From Lactobacillus huangpiensis (GTDB lineage Bacteria > Bacillota > Bacilli > Lactobacillales > Lactobacillaceae), in contig NZ_BPPA01000005.1 in assembly GCF_019972815.1 (NCBI RefSeq), positions 1 to 64,000 on the forward strand: DNA of 64,000 nt, in the 5' to 3' direction. Each line of letters starts with the position of its first letter. Position 1 is the stretch's first letter. Positions 25,925 through 34,768 of this stretch are shown piece by piece. The position numbers and the translations under genes are program-made. The notes beneath the pieces are model-generated. The model saw nothing but the letters and a program-made list of their open reading frames with translations, searched no databases and had not been told where the DNA came from.

Positions 25925-26671
25925 CTAGTTTTGAGAAGCACCCGTTGCTGCATCAGACTCAGTTTCTGCTTCAGCCTCTTCTTTTGCCGCTTCAGCTTTA
26001 GTTGACGCACCTGTCTTAGCATCAGGATCTGAATTGCGTCTATATGTCGCACCGGTTGTCACATCCGGATCAACGACCAACTTTTGTCCTGTAGTTTCAC
26101 AGAAATATTTTACTAATGGATAAAGATCTTGTACCCATTCATAAATACCGGCATAATTGCCCTCATCATCTTCAACGCGTTTATAATAATGCAAAACCAG
26201 TTCCTTAAGATTTCCAGTAGGTACTGGCATATATACAGTATCATGCCCACTCTCTTTAGTGCGCAGTGCATGAACAACTTTTTTAGCTTCCGGAATTACT
26301 TCACGCACATCCGGATGAACTTCGCCCATTGTGTTCCCTACTTGCGCAGGAACTCTTTTGGCCTTCATCTTCACATTAGGATCAACCGGACGATTGTACC
26401 ATAAGAACTGGTTATTATCATCCACAAAGGTTAGTTCTCCAATCGTGTTGCGTAGCATCCAGTTTATTTGGTTAACTGTTAACAGCCCACTATCAAGCTT
26501 AACATAATCATCTCCTGTAGCGGCGTGAGTTTTTTCTGCTGCTTTGTCAAGCCAATCTGGGTCTTTCTTATCAAGCCCTTCTACTGTATAGCGACTTTTG
26601 CCTTTTGCATCAAAATCTTCTTTTAAATACTCGCTAGCATCCATGTCTTTTAACCATTTGGGTTCAGCCAT
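25925..26671 (-). CDS. PAS domain-containing cytoplasmic protein
   Basis: A 248-residue soluble protein. Residues about 65-190 read as a PAS fold of the PAS_10 type (GELTFVDDNNQFLWYNRP start, NTMGEVHPDVRE centre, YAGIYEWVQDL end), as found in DUF438 proteins and lactobacillal haem- or redox-sensing homologues. The N-terminus is acidic. The C-terminal 50 residues are low-complexity and acidic, with repeats of A-T-G-A-S or T-G-A-S. No output domain is attached. Monocistronic. Ligand and partner unknown. Confidence 0.7.
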   Translation of the reverse strand: MAEPKWLKDMDASEYLKEDFDAKGKSRYTVEGLDKKDPDWLDKAAEKTHAATGDDYVKLDSGLLTVNQINWMLRNTIGELTFVDDNNQFLWYNRPVDPNVKMKAKRVPAQVGNTMGEVHPDVREVIPEAKKVVHALRTKESGHDTVYMPVPTGNLKELVLHYYKRVEDDEGNYAGIYEWVQDLYPLVKYFCETTGQKLVVDPDVTTGATYRRNSDPDAKTGASTKAEAAKEEAEAETESDAATGASQN

Positions 26672-26836
26672 TTTCGTTCTCCTTAATCTTCATCTAACAT
26701 ACTAAACTAATTGTAACATGTAATCGCTTAATTTTAGGCATTACCTTAAATTACTTTTCATTTTTGGGATTTGTTTTTCTTTCTATTATAATGAGCTAAA
26801 ATAGAGACTAGTTGATAACGATTAAAGGAGAGAAAT

Positions 26837-27751
26837 ATGAAAACAGGTACCAAAATTATTACGCTGGATAATGGCTATCATTTATGGACAAACACTCAGG
26901 GTCAAGGCAAAATTCATTTACTGGCTCTACATGGAGGCCCCGGAGGAAACCATGAATATTGGGAAGATACTGCCGATCAATTAAAAAAGCAGGGCTTGGA
27001 TGTGCAAGTAACGATGTATGATCAGCTTGGTTCCCTTTATTCCGATCAACCCGATTATTCTGATCCGGAAATTGCTAAAAAGTATCTAACATATGAATAC
27101 TTCCTGGATGAAGTTGACGAGGTACGTGAAAAACTGGGTTTAGACAATTTTTATTTGATTGGTCAAAGCTGGGGCGGACTTCTGGTACAAGAATATGCCG
27201 TTAAATATGGTCAGCACCTGAAAGGAGCAATTATTTCCTCAATGGTGGACGATATTGATGATTATGTTAAAGCCGTGAACCGACGTCGCCAAGAAGTTTT
27301 GCCCCAAACTGAAATTGACTTCATGCATGAATGCGAAAACAATAACGATTATGGCAATGACCGCTATCAAGAAGATGTCAACATTCTCAACATTAACTTT
27401 GTTGACCGCAAACAGCCGTCTAAGTTATATCATTTAAAGGATATTGGTGGTTCTGCTGTATACGAAGCCTTTCAGGGTGACAATGAATTTGTGATTACTG
27501 GCAAACTAAAAGACTGGCACTTTAGAGACCAACTTAAAAATATTAAAGTACCAACTTTGTTAACCTTTGGTGAAAATGAAACAATGCCAATCGCTACGGC
27601 TAAAATTATGCAAAAAGAAATTCCGAATTCCCGCTTAGTTACAACTCCTGATGGTGGCCATCATCATATGGTTGATAACCCTGATGTTTATTACAAGCAC
27701 TTAGCAGACTTTATCTGTCAAGTTGAAGCAGGGACTTTTAAAGGAGAATAA
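26837..27751 (+). CDS. pepI: Proline iminopeptidase-type aminopeptidase
   Basis: A 304-residue alpha/beta hydrolase of peptidase family S33. It releases N-terminal proline from small peptides in the cytoplasm. Oxyanion motif H-G-G-P-G-G lies at about residues 36-41, nucleophile G-Q-S-W-G-G at about 112-117. The late acid is in GENETMPI and the His in GGHHHMV. The length is close to lactobacillal PepI (about 294). A paralogue with other aryl-amidase specificity is possible, so the symbol is provisional. GGAGAG precedes the ATG, and the gene is flanked by its own terminator. Confidence 0.82.
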   Translation: MKTGTKIITLDNGYHLWTNTQGQGKIHLLALHGGPGGNHEYWEDTADQLKKQGLDVQVTMYDQLGSLYSDQPDYSDPEIAKKYLTYEYFLDEVDEVREKLGLDNFYLIGQSWGGLLVQEYAVKYGQHLKGAIISSMVDDIDDYVKAVNRRRQEVLPQTEIDFMHECENNNDYGNDRYQEDVNILNINFVDRKQPSKLYHLKDIGGSAVYEAFQGDNEFVITGKLKDWHFRDQLKNIKVPTLLTFGENETMPIATAKIMQKEIPNSRLVTTPDGGHHHMVDNPDVYYKHLADFICQVEAGTFKGE

Positions 27752-27787
27752 CAAGTCCGAATATTTTTATGTAAGTAAAAGTACCCG

Positions 27788-27817
27788 AAAAACAAGCACG
27801 CAGCTGCTTGTTTTTTT
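27788..27817 (+). terminator. Terminator of the iminopeptidase gene
   Basis: ACAAGCA and TGCTTGT pair, followed by TTTTTT. The rest of 27818-28187 is a very AT-rich gap before the glycosyltransferase, in which I see no ORF or RNA structure. Confidence 0.85.
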
Positions 27818-28187
27818 GTTCACTTAAAAAAAGCTTTCTTACTAATTACTTTTTGCAAATATAATTATTTTTTACTATATTTTAATCATGTATAAAATAA
27901 CAGTTTACAATGATATGCCTTTTTTAAAAAATAATAATAAAATATTTTTCTTCACTCATGAATTTACAACAATAAAAAAACTATATTAAAAATAATCCAG
28001 TATACTTTTCACTTATTTAAATTTTAAGTTTTCCGTGATTAAAGCAATGTCTATAAGGGTATATATTTTTTATTAAAGTTTAAACTTATAAATTTTAAAA
28101 GAATATATTTTTAGTCTAGACCAATTTATGTTATTATAAAGTTAACATATATTTAGAATACGGAATAAATAACTTGGAGAAAATAAA

Positions 28188-29435
28188 ATGAACTTATTAA
28201 TAGTCATCATTTTAATTTTAGGTGGCTGTTCGTACATTTTTGATTTAATTTGGACTCTTTATCTGACATTTAGCAATAATGTAAAGCAAGATAATTACGG
28301 CGAGCGCTGTCGAGATTTCGATACTATGTTCTTGTTAATCCCAGCAATGAATGAATTTCAATCCTTACGAAAAAACATTCCTTATTTAATGGAATTACAA
28401 AAACAATGTGAGAGTTTTATCAAACTCAAGCTGGTCTTTATTGATGATGATTCTAGTGATGGTACCACTACTTTATTACAAAAATATGCTTATCATCCTA
28501 ATGTCATAGTTGTACACCGCGTAAAACCTAATGCTCAACAAGGTAAGGGGCCAGCATTACAGGATACAGCCAAACGCATTGCCAAAATGAATTTTCCTGA
28601 AGAAAAAACTATTATTGGCGTCATAGATGCTGATAGCCACTTAGATGCAAATTACTTAAGGCAAGTCGTATATGCTTTTAATCATTCTAATTGTGATTTG
28701 CTTCAAACAAGAGTAAATATTTATAATCTGGAGCATAATATCGCAGCAATGCAAAATTTTGAATTCACTATTTATAATTCTCTTCTACAAATGGCAAGAA
28801 CTGATTGGGGTTCATCTTTAGCTTCCGGCAATGGTCAATTCATGACCTTAAAAATGACCAATAACGTTGGCTGGTCATCATCATTATTGGAAGATTGCGA
28901 ATTCTCCTTAAAAGGCTTATTAAAGGGTTACCGTGGTACATTCTTAAATACCGTTAGCATTGGACAAGAGGGAGTTACAAAATATAAAAAGCTGATCAAG
29001 CAACGTACTCGCTGGTGCCAAGGCGGTTTTCAATGTTTAGGCAAATATAGCAAAAAGATTGTTAAATCTAAATCTATTCCTTCAATGGTTAAAACTTTTG
29101 TACTGCTCTTTCTGCTTATTCCAGTATTTTCAATGGTCACAACCCCAGCATCCGCAATTTCATTTATAGTTTTACTGCTTTATATGAAAACGAATGCCTG
29201 GATTAGCATTTCAATTATTGCAATTTTGCTAATAATAGAATATTTGACAAATACATTGTTAATTCTAAAGCAATGGCGTGAAGCTAAGTTTGATGAACCG
29301 CTAAAATTTTCATATTTGCTAAAAATATTGTTTTTGATTGATTTTTACAGATGGTCGTTAGCCATAGTTCCATATAAAGCTTTGGCACGAATTTTAGTTG
29401 GCAATCAGTCCTGGTCAAAAACTTCTCATACTTAA
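28188..29435 (+). CDS. Membrane family 2 glycosyltransferase (processive synthase type)
   Basis: A 415-residue protein: one N-terminal membrane helix, a cytoplasmic GT-A domain, then three or four C-terminal helices (about 300-345 and beyond). Motifs of processive beta-glycan synthases are all present: IDDDSSDGT, the D-x-D (VIDADSH), an acceptor E-D (LLEDCEF) and Q-R-T-R-W. PgaC, HasA and cellulose synthases share this set. The product could be a surface polysaccharide. No export or modification partner is adjacent, so the product is unknown. TTGGAG ribosome site. A bidirectional terminator follows. Confidence 0.88.
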   Translation: MNLLIVIILILGGCSYIFDLIWTLYLTFSNNVKQDNYGERCRDFDTMFLLIPAMNEFQSLRKNIPYLMELQKQCESFIKLKLVFIDDDSSDGTTTLLQKYAYHPNVIVVHRVKPNAQQGKGPALQDTAKRIAKMNFPEEKTIIGVIDADSHLDANYLRQVVYAFNHSNCDLLQTRVNIYNLEHNIAAMQNFEFTIYNSLLQMARTDWGSSLASGNGQFMTLKMTNNVGWSSSLLEDCEFSLKGLLKGYRGTFLNTVSIGQEGVTKYKKLIKQRTRWCQGGFQCLGKYSKKIVKSKSIPSMVKTFVLLFLLIPVFSMVTTPASAISFIVLLLYMKTNAWISISIIAILLIIEYLTNTLLILKQWREAKFDEPLKFSYLLKILFLIDFYRWSLAIVPYKALARILVGNQSWSKTSHT

Positions 29436-29481
29436 CAAGGCAGAAAAAGGAATTAACTTCTATTTTTAAATATTTACATTC

Positions 29482-29531
29482 AAAAAGACTAATAAATTTG
29501 TGTATTGATAACCCAATCTATTAGTCTTTTT
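29482..29531. terminator. Bidirectional terminator between glycosyltransferase and ThyX-like gene
   Basis: AAAAAGACTAATA and TATTAGTCTTTTT flank a 24-base loop. Confidence 0.78.
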
Positions 29532-29571
29532 CTTTCTGCAAATTTTATATAATTAGACACAGTTAATTGTC

Positions 29572-30729
29572 TTACTGTTCTCTATTTTCAATGACTCTTC
29601 TAAATTGCAGCCAGCTCTCACTAAAATTTGAAGTCAGCGAACCAGCTATCTTGTCGGGTGGGCAATCAGGATGCTTTTCAAGTAAATCCGTCATCCTTTC
29701 TTTTAATGCGGGAACTTTTTTCCAGTCACTGCTTTTAGCTGACCATGCTATATGTTCAAACGGGCTCATATGCTTTTCAGCAAGCAATCTTTTACCCAAA
29801 TTTGAGCCATTTCTATTTTTCATTTTAGAGCGATCATGATACGAAATTCTGGCACATTCTGAAGCCGATTGCAGAAGCACTGGCTCAAGCCTTTCCCATG
29901 ATAACAGATCATTTTCTTCAACCTCGATAAAGGGAACATGAAATATTCTCTTTTTCAATGTTCCATACTTGGGACTTGCTTTAAGAACAGCTTTAATCAA
30001 AATTGCAATAGTTTCCATTTCCGGCTGGACGCCAGCAGCAATTCGCAAATCCAGAAAATTTTGCCAATAAGTTGACGTTACCAGAGTTTCATGCCACATC
30101 CATGGTTCAATCAATCTGTTGCAGTCTTGTTTATGAGCATCATTCCATGAAGCTGGAACTGCATCATTTTTATATGCTTCATCATACTTGTCAGCAAATT
30201 TTTCCCAGTCACTAGCTTCAGCATCGTAAGGGACTTCTTCTTCATTCATTAGCTGTCGAAACATACCCAGAACTGCTTCATCTCGGGAGTGCAACCAATT
30301 TGCAGTAGATCTTTTTGCCCTTTCTGAATCAGCAAATGGCCCTGTCATGCCCTTGTGATTAATAGTCCAAAGTGGAATCACAGGTTGCTCCATTACTGGC
30401 TTGACGGTAGTCTTTATGCTTCTGGCTCTTGAAGAGGCACTGTTTCTGCTGAAAACCCGGTGAGTATTCCACTCGGGAAGAATAAATCTGGGAAACCTGA
30501 CAATCATAGTTGTGACTCTGTCTGGTGTAATTAAGTTTTCATTCTCAGTAAACTCTCTGTTGATTGAATCTTTTACAATTACAGCAGAATAGCCTCTAAG
30601 AACTGGATCCTTATACCTTGCGCAAATGGTCTTGGCACTATTTTGGGACCAGGGCATTTGCTCTTCTTCCACAATCACTGAAGACCAATCTGGTTTAGCT
30701 TCACGACTATTATTATGCAGTGTAGTCAT
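29572..30729 (-). CDS. Large ThyX-like (flavin-dependent thymidylate synthase superfamily) protein
   Basis: A 385-residue protein carrying the ThyX signature in the form H-R-V-F-S-R-N-S-A-S-S-R (residues 90-101; canonical R-H-R-x7-S). It keeps H90, R91 and the serines. The C-terminal pattern ASECARISYHDRS ... MSPFEHIAW also fits ThyX-type folds. It is much longer than cellular ThyX (about 220-250) and resembles the enlarged phage versions. It may methylate dUMP or modify a related pyrimidine with folate and FAD. Monocistronic with a GAGGAG ribosome site. No other phage gene is nearby. Confidence 0.75.
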   Translation of the reverse strand: MTTLHNNSREAKPDWSSVIVEEEQMPWSQNSAKTICARYKDPVLRGYSAVIVKDSINREFTENENLITPDRVTTMIVRFPRFILPEWNTHRVFSRNSASSRARSIKTTVKPVMEQPVIPLWTINHKGMTGPFADSERAKRSTANWLHSRDEAVLGMFRQLMNEEEVPYDAEASDWEKFADKYDEAYKNDAVPASWNDAHKQDCNRLIEPWMWHETLVTSTYWQNFLDLRIAAGVQPEMETIAILIKAVLKASPKYGTLKKRIFHVPFIEVEENDLLSWERLEPVLLQSASECARISYHDRSKMKNRNGSNLGKRLLAEKHMSPFEHIAWSAKSSDWKKVPALKERMTDLLEKHPDCPPDKIAGSLTSNFSESWLQFRRVIENREQ

Positions 30730-30821
30730 TTATATATCTCCTCATTAATTTATTAAGTCACAGACTATAATCATTATTAATCTATCTGTTACTTTAAACA
30801 AATTACCTGCATATATAAACA

Positions 30822-30862
30822 AAAAAAGAATTTATAGTTTCCCAACCTGCCTATAAATTCTT
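30822..30862 (-). terminator. Terminator of the MFS gene
   Basis: AAGAATTTATAG and CTATAAATTCTT pair around a 13-base loop, with TTTTTTT following on the minus strand. Confidence 0.82.
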
Positions 30863-30894
30863 GCTTTTTACTATTTTTGCCCAAATTTTTGATG

Positions 30895-32136
30895 CTAAGA
30901 CTCGTTATCATGCTTTATTTCAGATGACAGTAAAAAAATACTAATTGCTGTAACTAGCAAAAGTTCAATGGCTGAAACTCCAATGCCTGATCTTGAGCCT
31001 ATTTTTTTAGCAACAAGACCGCCTAAAAGATAGCCCAAAGAGTTTACTCCAATTAGCACTGTTTTATAGATACTCGTAACCCGCCCAAGATATTTTTGTT
31101 CAACTTGCTGTTGCCTATTCGTGATGATACTAATATTAATAATTGATTCAATTATAGAAACAAATGCAATGGCCAGAACCATTATTGGTACATTTTGGTA
31201 CAGCGCAAAAAGGGCACGAAAAAGAGCACCTGCAAAAATCAGCAATACAAACAATAGATTAAACTTAATGTGCCTATTCAACCAATTGACCACAAAAGTA
31301 CCAATTAAGGCACTGACAGCTGCAATCGCTGAAATTATTCCAATATTTTGAGAGGAAAGTTTTAATTGCGTACGTAATATTATGAGGCTGTCATTATCAA
31401 AATTAGCTGACACAATATTAACTAGTGCAGCTAATATTAACGGATACAAAACAGAACGAAGATTAAGTGTATATTGCAGACCCTCCTTTATATCTGTTTT
31501 TACCGTTTTAAGTGCAGATTTGAGAGCTGTATAGCCGGTAAAAGCAGTAGATTTAGTTTTCAGGCTGATCTTTTTTTCCAGTAAAAGGCTAATTAGGTAG
31601 AAAACTGCACAAATAACAATTAAAAGACTATGCGAAATATATTGATATAATATTCCACCTACAATAGGCAATGCAAAATTAGCTGCATATTGTATGCCAT
31701 AAACCAGACTGTTTAATTCTGAAAAATCCTTCTTTTCTACTAAAAAAGAAACAAAAGTAATTTCTGACACGGTATTAATTGTGTTTGTCACGCTGACGAC
31801 AAGTGATACCGCATAAATAATTAAAATCATGCAATTCACTGTTAACTGGAATGCAAATGATGCGGAAAGAATCAAGTAGCTGATTAATCTAATCAAATCA
31901 CTAAAAATGAGAATCTTTTTAACATCTAATTTATCCGTTAGAGCTCCTGCCGGAAGACCTAAAACCAAAATAGGCAATGTTTCAATAATAGAAATTATTG
32001 ATAAGTGAATACCATTTTTAGTGATATCAAGTACCATCAACGGCAACGCAAATGACATTAAAGAGCTACCCAAGTTATCTGTGATCACTGACAAAAGGTA
32101 TAGTTTGTTGTTGTTACTTTTTAGTATGTTTTTCAT
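30895..32136 (-). CDS. MFS transporter (drug efflux / MefA-like group)
   Basis: A 413-residue twelve-helix permease. The loop 2-3 motif G-x-L-T-D-K-L-D (PAGALTDKLDVKKIL) and a duplicated six-helix layout mark the major facilitator superfamily, in the group with macrolide efflux (MFS_3/Mef-like) proteins. I start at the ATG 32136. The longer frame begins at a TTG that is actually the -35 box of the promoter. The substrate is unknown. Confidence 0.85.
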   Translation of the reverse strand: MKNILKSNNNKLYLLSVITDNLGSSLMSFALPLMVLDITKNGIHLSIISIIETLPILVLGLPAGALTDKLDVKKILIFSDLIRLISYLILSASFAFQLTVNCMILIIYAVSLVVSVTNTINTVSEITFVSFLVEKKDFSELNSLVYGIQYAANFALPIVGGILYQYISHSLLIVICAVFYLISLLLEKKISLKTKSTAFTGYTALKSALKTVKTDIKEGLQYTLNLRSVLYPLILAALVNIVSANFDNDSLIILRTQLKLSSQNIGIISAIAAVSALIGTFVVNWLNRHIKFNLLFVLLIFAGALFRALFALYQNVPIMVLAIAFVSIIESIINISIITNRQQQVEQKYLGRVTSIYKTVLIGVNSLGYLLGGLVAKKIGSRSGIGVSAIELLLVTAISIFLLSSEIKHDNES

Positions 32137-32144
32137 GTGAACAA

Positions 32145-32172
32145 ATAGTAGCCTTTCTTTAATTAGTGTCAA
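32145..32172 (-). promoter_or_regulatory. Promoter giving an apparently leaderless MFS mRNA
   Basis: TTGACA (32167-32172), 16-base spacer, TACTAT (32145-32150) on the minus strand. The ATG is only eight bases after the -10 box. Transcription would start within about two bases of the start codon, leaving no room for a ribosome site. Confidence 0.6.
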
Positions 32173-32189
32173 TTTCTTAAAATATTAAA

Positions 32190-32535
32190 GTATAATTTAT
32201 ATTTATTAAAATTAAATCTACATCAATTTTAAAAGCTTCAAAATCTTTGACTGGTGTATGCTATTAAAAATTACCACGATACTTAACAATGTGGTATATT
32301 ATCAAAAATATTTTCTCCAGCAATCTTAAGCGCCATTTTCTACGCTTGAGCCGCCTTCTGGTAGTCCTAAAACCACGCCGATCTGCAGCAGTATGCCCTT
32401 CATCAAATAAATGTGAGCCAATTGCTGTTTTTCCTCTTAGTTTTAATAAGTTATTTTTTTATCAGTTACGGCCCAGCCGCAAGAGTTGGTCCCGATATCA
32501 AGACCTAAAATATAATCTTCATTAATCTTGCTCAT
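32190..32535 (-). pseudogene. cas9: cas9 pseudogene (type II CRISPR nuclease, N-terminal fossil)
   Basis: Reading the minus strand from ATG 32535 gives a Cas9 N-terminus with RuvC-I motif GLDIGTNSCGWAV. After a one-base deletion in an A-run (32454-32460) the next frame continues with LLKLRGKTAIGSHLFDEG and the arginine-rich bridge helix RRGFRTTRRRLKRRKW. This joins directly to HIVKYRGNF, a motif that normally lies about 70 residues further on. After another frame slip it continues as TPVKDFEAFKIDVDL. The remaining ~85 percent of the nuclease is absent. An AAGGGG ribosome site survives before the ATG. No cas1, cas2, csn2, tracrRNA or repeat array was seen nearby. The MFS promoter now occupies its end. 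Confidence 0.9.
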
Positions 32536-32613
32536 GATTTTTCCCCTTCTAAGTATTCATTACTATAAGAATACCCCTTATAACAATAGAATTCACTATC
32601 TTTTTCATATAAT

Positions 32614-32645
32614 AAAAAAATGATGATCTTTGTGACCACCATTTT
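32614..32645 (-). terminator. Terminator of the L-hydroxyacid dehydrogenase gene
   Basis: AATGGTGGTC and GATCATCATT pair (two G-U) around ACAAA on the minus strand, followed by TTTTTTT. Confidence 0.78.
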
Positions 32646-32670
32646 TACTAAATAACTAAATAAACTAGAA

Positions 32671-33579
32671 CTATTTGTTTGCTTTTTCTTTAATTGTTTC
32701 TGCAGATGCCTGTAATTTCTTTTCTTCTTCATCTGTCAGTGTCAATTCAACGGTTTGAACAATACCATCGCGACCAACAATTGCCGGGTAAGATAAGTAG
32801 GTACCATATTTTTCCTGGTAATTTGAAACTGGCATTTCAGTGTGAGCATCGCTTTGAATGGTTTCTACCAAACGAGTTACAGCAGCTGAAATACCGTAGT
32901 TGGTATATTGTTTGCCTTTATAAACTGTTTGACCACCAAATTTAATTTCATCGTTTAAGTCTTCAAGCTTAAGATGTTTTGCTTCAGCTACTTCAGTAAT
33001 TGGTTTTTCCAAAACTTTAACAGTTGACCAAGCAGTAAATTGTGAATTACCGTGCTCACCCAAGTTAAAACCTTCAACTGAACGAGGATCTACATTCATC
33101 CGTTCACCAACAGCACGCTTCATACGAGCCGTATCTAATAGAGTACCGGTACCAATGACATGTTTGCGCGGTAAACCAGTTAGTTCCTGGTACATATTAG
33201 TAATTGCGTCAACTGGATTGGTAATGGCAACCAAAATACCATTGAAGCCACTCTTCTTGATTGACTCCGCAATGTCTCCAATTCGCTCACGGTTATAATT
33301 CAATTCTGCAAAACGCTCACCGCCTGCTTCCAACTCAATATTTCCAAAAGCACTAATGACAATGTCTGCATCCTTGAGGGCGGAATAATCATTGATCGTA
33401 ATAGTAGTGTGATGCTTCAAATTTGCCATCGCGTCTTGAAAATCAAGCTGATCTGCTCTAACCTTTGCTTCATTAACATCAATCATAACGAGGTCATCTA
33501 CTAAACCCGTTAATATTAACTGCTGCGCTACCGTACTGCCAACGTGACCGTCACCGATAACTCCTATTTTATTACTCAT
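32671..33579 (-). CDS. L-2-hydroxyisocaproate dehydrogenase (L-lactate dehydrogenase family)
   Basis: A 302-residue NAD-dependent oxidoreductase that interconverts 2-keto acids and L-2-hydroxy acids. The Rossmann motif is GDGHVGS. The catalytic His is in G-E-H-G-N-S-Q-F-T-A-W-S-T-V, a form typical of L-HicDH of lactobacilli rather than of the main lactate dehydrogenase. The substrate-binding Arg is in TGTLLDTARM. It likely reduces branched-chain or aromatic keto acids to regenerate NAD+. I start at ATG 33579, where GGAGGG is seven bases upstream; the longer frame from 33606 has no ribosome site. Confidence 0.88.
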   Translation of the reverse strand: MSNKIGVIGDGHVGSTVAQQLILTGLVDDLVMIDVNEAKVRADQLDFQDAMANLKHHTTITINDYSALKDADIVISAFGNIELEAGGERFAELNYNRERIGDIAESIKKSGFNGILVAITNPVDAITNMYQELTGLPRKHVIGTGTLLDTARMKRAVGERMNVDPRSVEGFNLGEHGNSQFTAWSTVKVLEKPITEVAEAKHLKLEDLNDEIKFGGQTVYKGKQYTNYGISAAVTRLVETIQSDAHTEMPVSNYQEKYGTYLSYPAIVGRDGIVQTVELTLTDEEEKKLQASAETIKEKANK

Positions 33580-33765
33580 AATTTTCCCTCCTACTTGTTT
33601 TTTCAAAATTATGTAATATCTATTATATACAAAATAATGATAAAAATAAAATTATTTTTAAAAAAATATTAGGTTTTTTGCAATTATTGCTAAATATAAA
33701 TTAAAACTCCCTGTTTTTAAATTTTTGCCTCTAAGAAAGCGTATACTAAAGAAAGGAGGTACATT

Positions 33766-34707
33766 ATGAGAAAAATTAAAATTGGCAACACCAACTTTTC
33801 TGGTTCAGCCATTGCACTCGGAATTATGCGCATGAATAAACTGACTGTTGATGAAGCTGTCAAGGCATTAGAAACTGCCCATGAAACTGGTATTAACTAT
33901 ATTGATTCAGCTGATGTTTATGGTCATGGTAAATCTGAAGAAATTTTCGGAGAAGCATTACAAAAATCAACCTTAAAACGCGACGATTTTTACATTCAAT
34001 CAAAGACTGGAATTTATGAAAATCCTGAGTTAGATTATAAAACTACCAGGTATGATTTTTCTAAGAAATATCTGATTAATGCTGTGGATGGCATTCTTTC
34101 TCGCATGAGAATTGATTACTTAGACAGTTTGCTGTTGCACAGACCGGATGCTCTGATGGATCCTGCAGAAATCGCTGCTGCCTTTGATGAATTACAAAGA
34201 GACGGCAAAGTGCGTCACTTTGGCGTTTCCAACTTCAACCCGATGCAAGTCGATTTACTGCAGAGTGGAGTTAGTCAAAAACTGTTAATTAATCAACTGC
34301 AATTAAGTGTCATGCATACTGGTCCAATTGACTTCAATATTCACACTAATATGACGGATGAGCGGAGTATTGATCATGACCGTGGCGTTTTAGATTACTC
34401 ACGCTTGCACAATATGACCGTTCAGGCATGGTCACCTTTCCAATACGGTCAAATTGAAGGCAATTTCATTGGAAATCCTAAGTTTCCGGAGGTTAATGAT
34501 GCCTTGCAAAAAGTAGCTGAGCAAAAAGGTGTTTCTAAAAATGCTGTTGCTGCTGCATGGATTTTAAGGCATCCGGCAAATACACAAGTTATTATCGGTA
34601 CGATGACACCAGCTCATATCATCGACAGTGCCAAGGGAGCAGATATTTCACTTACTGCTCAGGAATGGTATGATATTTATCTTGCTGCAGGTAATGATTT
34701 GCCTTAA
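33766..34707 (+). CDS. Aldo/keto reductase (YdhF type)
   Basis: A 313-residue NADPH-dependent TIM-barrel oxidoreductase. It carries the family tetrad: Asp (YIDSADVYGHG), the Tyr in the same segment, Lys (IQSKTGI) and His (LLLHRPD). The C-terminal cofactor motif is seen in QVIIGTMTPAHI. The substrate is unknown. AAAGGAGG lies seven bases before the ATG. Single gene ending at a shared terminator. Confidence 0.88.
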   Translation: MRKIKIGNTNFSGSAIALGIMRMNKLTVDEAVKALETAHETGINYIDSADVYGHGKSEEIFGEALQKSTLKRDDFYIQSKTGIYENPELDYKTTRYDFSKKYLINAVDGILSRMRIDYLDSLLLHRPDALMDPAEIAAAFDELQRDGKVRHFGVSNFNPMQVDLLQSGVSQKLLINQLQLSVMHTGPIDFNIHTNMTDERSIDHDRGVLDYSRLHNMTVQAWSPFQYGQIEGNFIGNPKFPEVNDALQKVAEQKGVSKNAVAAAWILRHPANTQVIIGTMTPAHIIDSAKGADISLTAQEWYDIYLAAGNDLP

Positions 34708-34724
34708 GAATTAGCTGATAACAC

Positions 34725-34761
34725 AAAAATCCTAGCGCAATTTTACGTTAGGATTTTTTTT
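34725..34761. terminator. Bidirectional terminator
   Basis: AAATCCTAGCG and CGTTAGGATTT pair, with a T-run on each strand. It lies between the aldo/keto reductase and the RpoN-like remnant. Confidence 0.85.
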
Positions 34762-34768
34762 GCCAATA

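Noticed and set aside
27818-28187. Possible small RNA or ORF in the AT-rich gap before the glycosyltransferase
   Set aside because: Only AT-rich sequence with scattered stops and no clear promoter-plus-terminator pair.
32532-32732. 66-residue frame overlapping the end of the L-hydroxyacid dehydrogenase gene
   Set aside because: It reads out of frame through the dehydrogenase end and its terminator, has no ribosome site and ends inside the cas9 start.
32140-33766. CRISPR array, tracrRNA or other cas genes around the cas9 remnant
   Set aside because: No regularly spaced direct repeats, no anti-repeat-like segment and no Cas1/Cas2/Csn2-like frame is visible on either strand.
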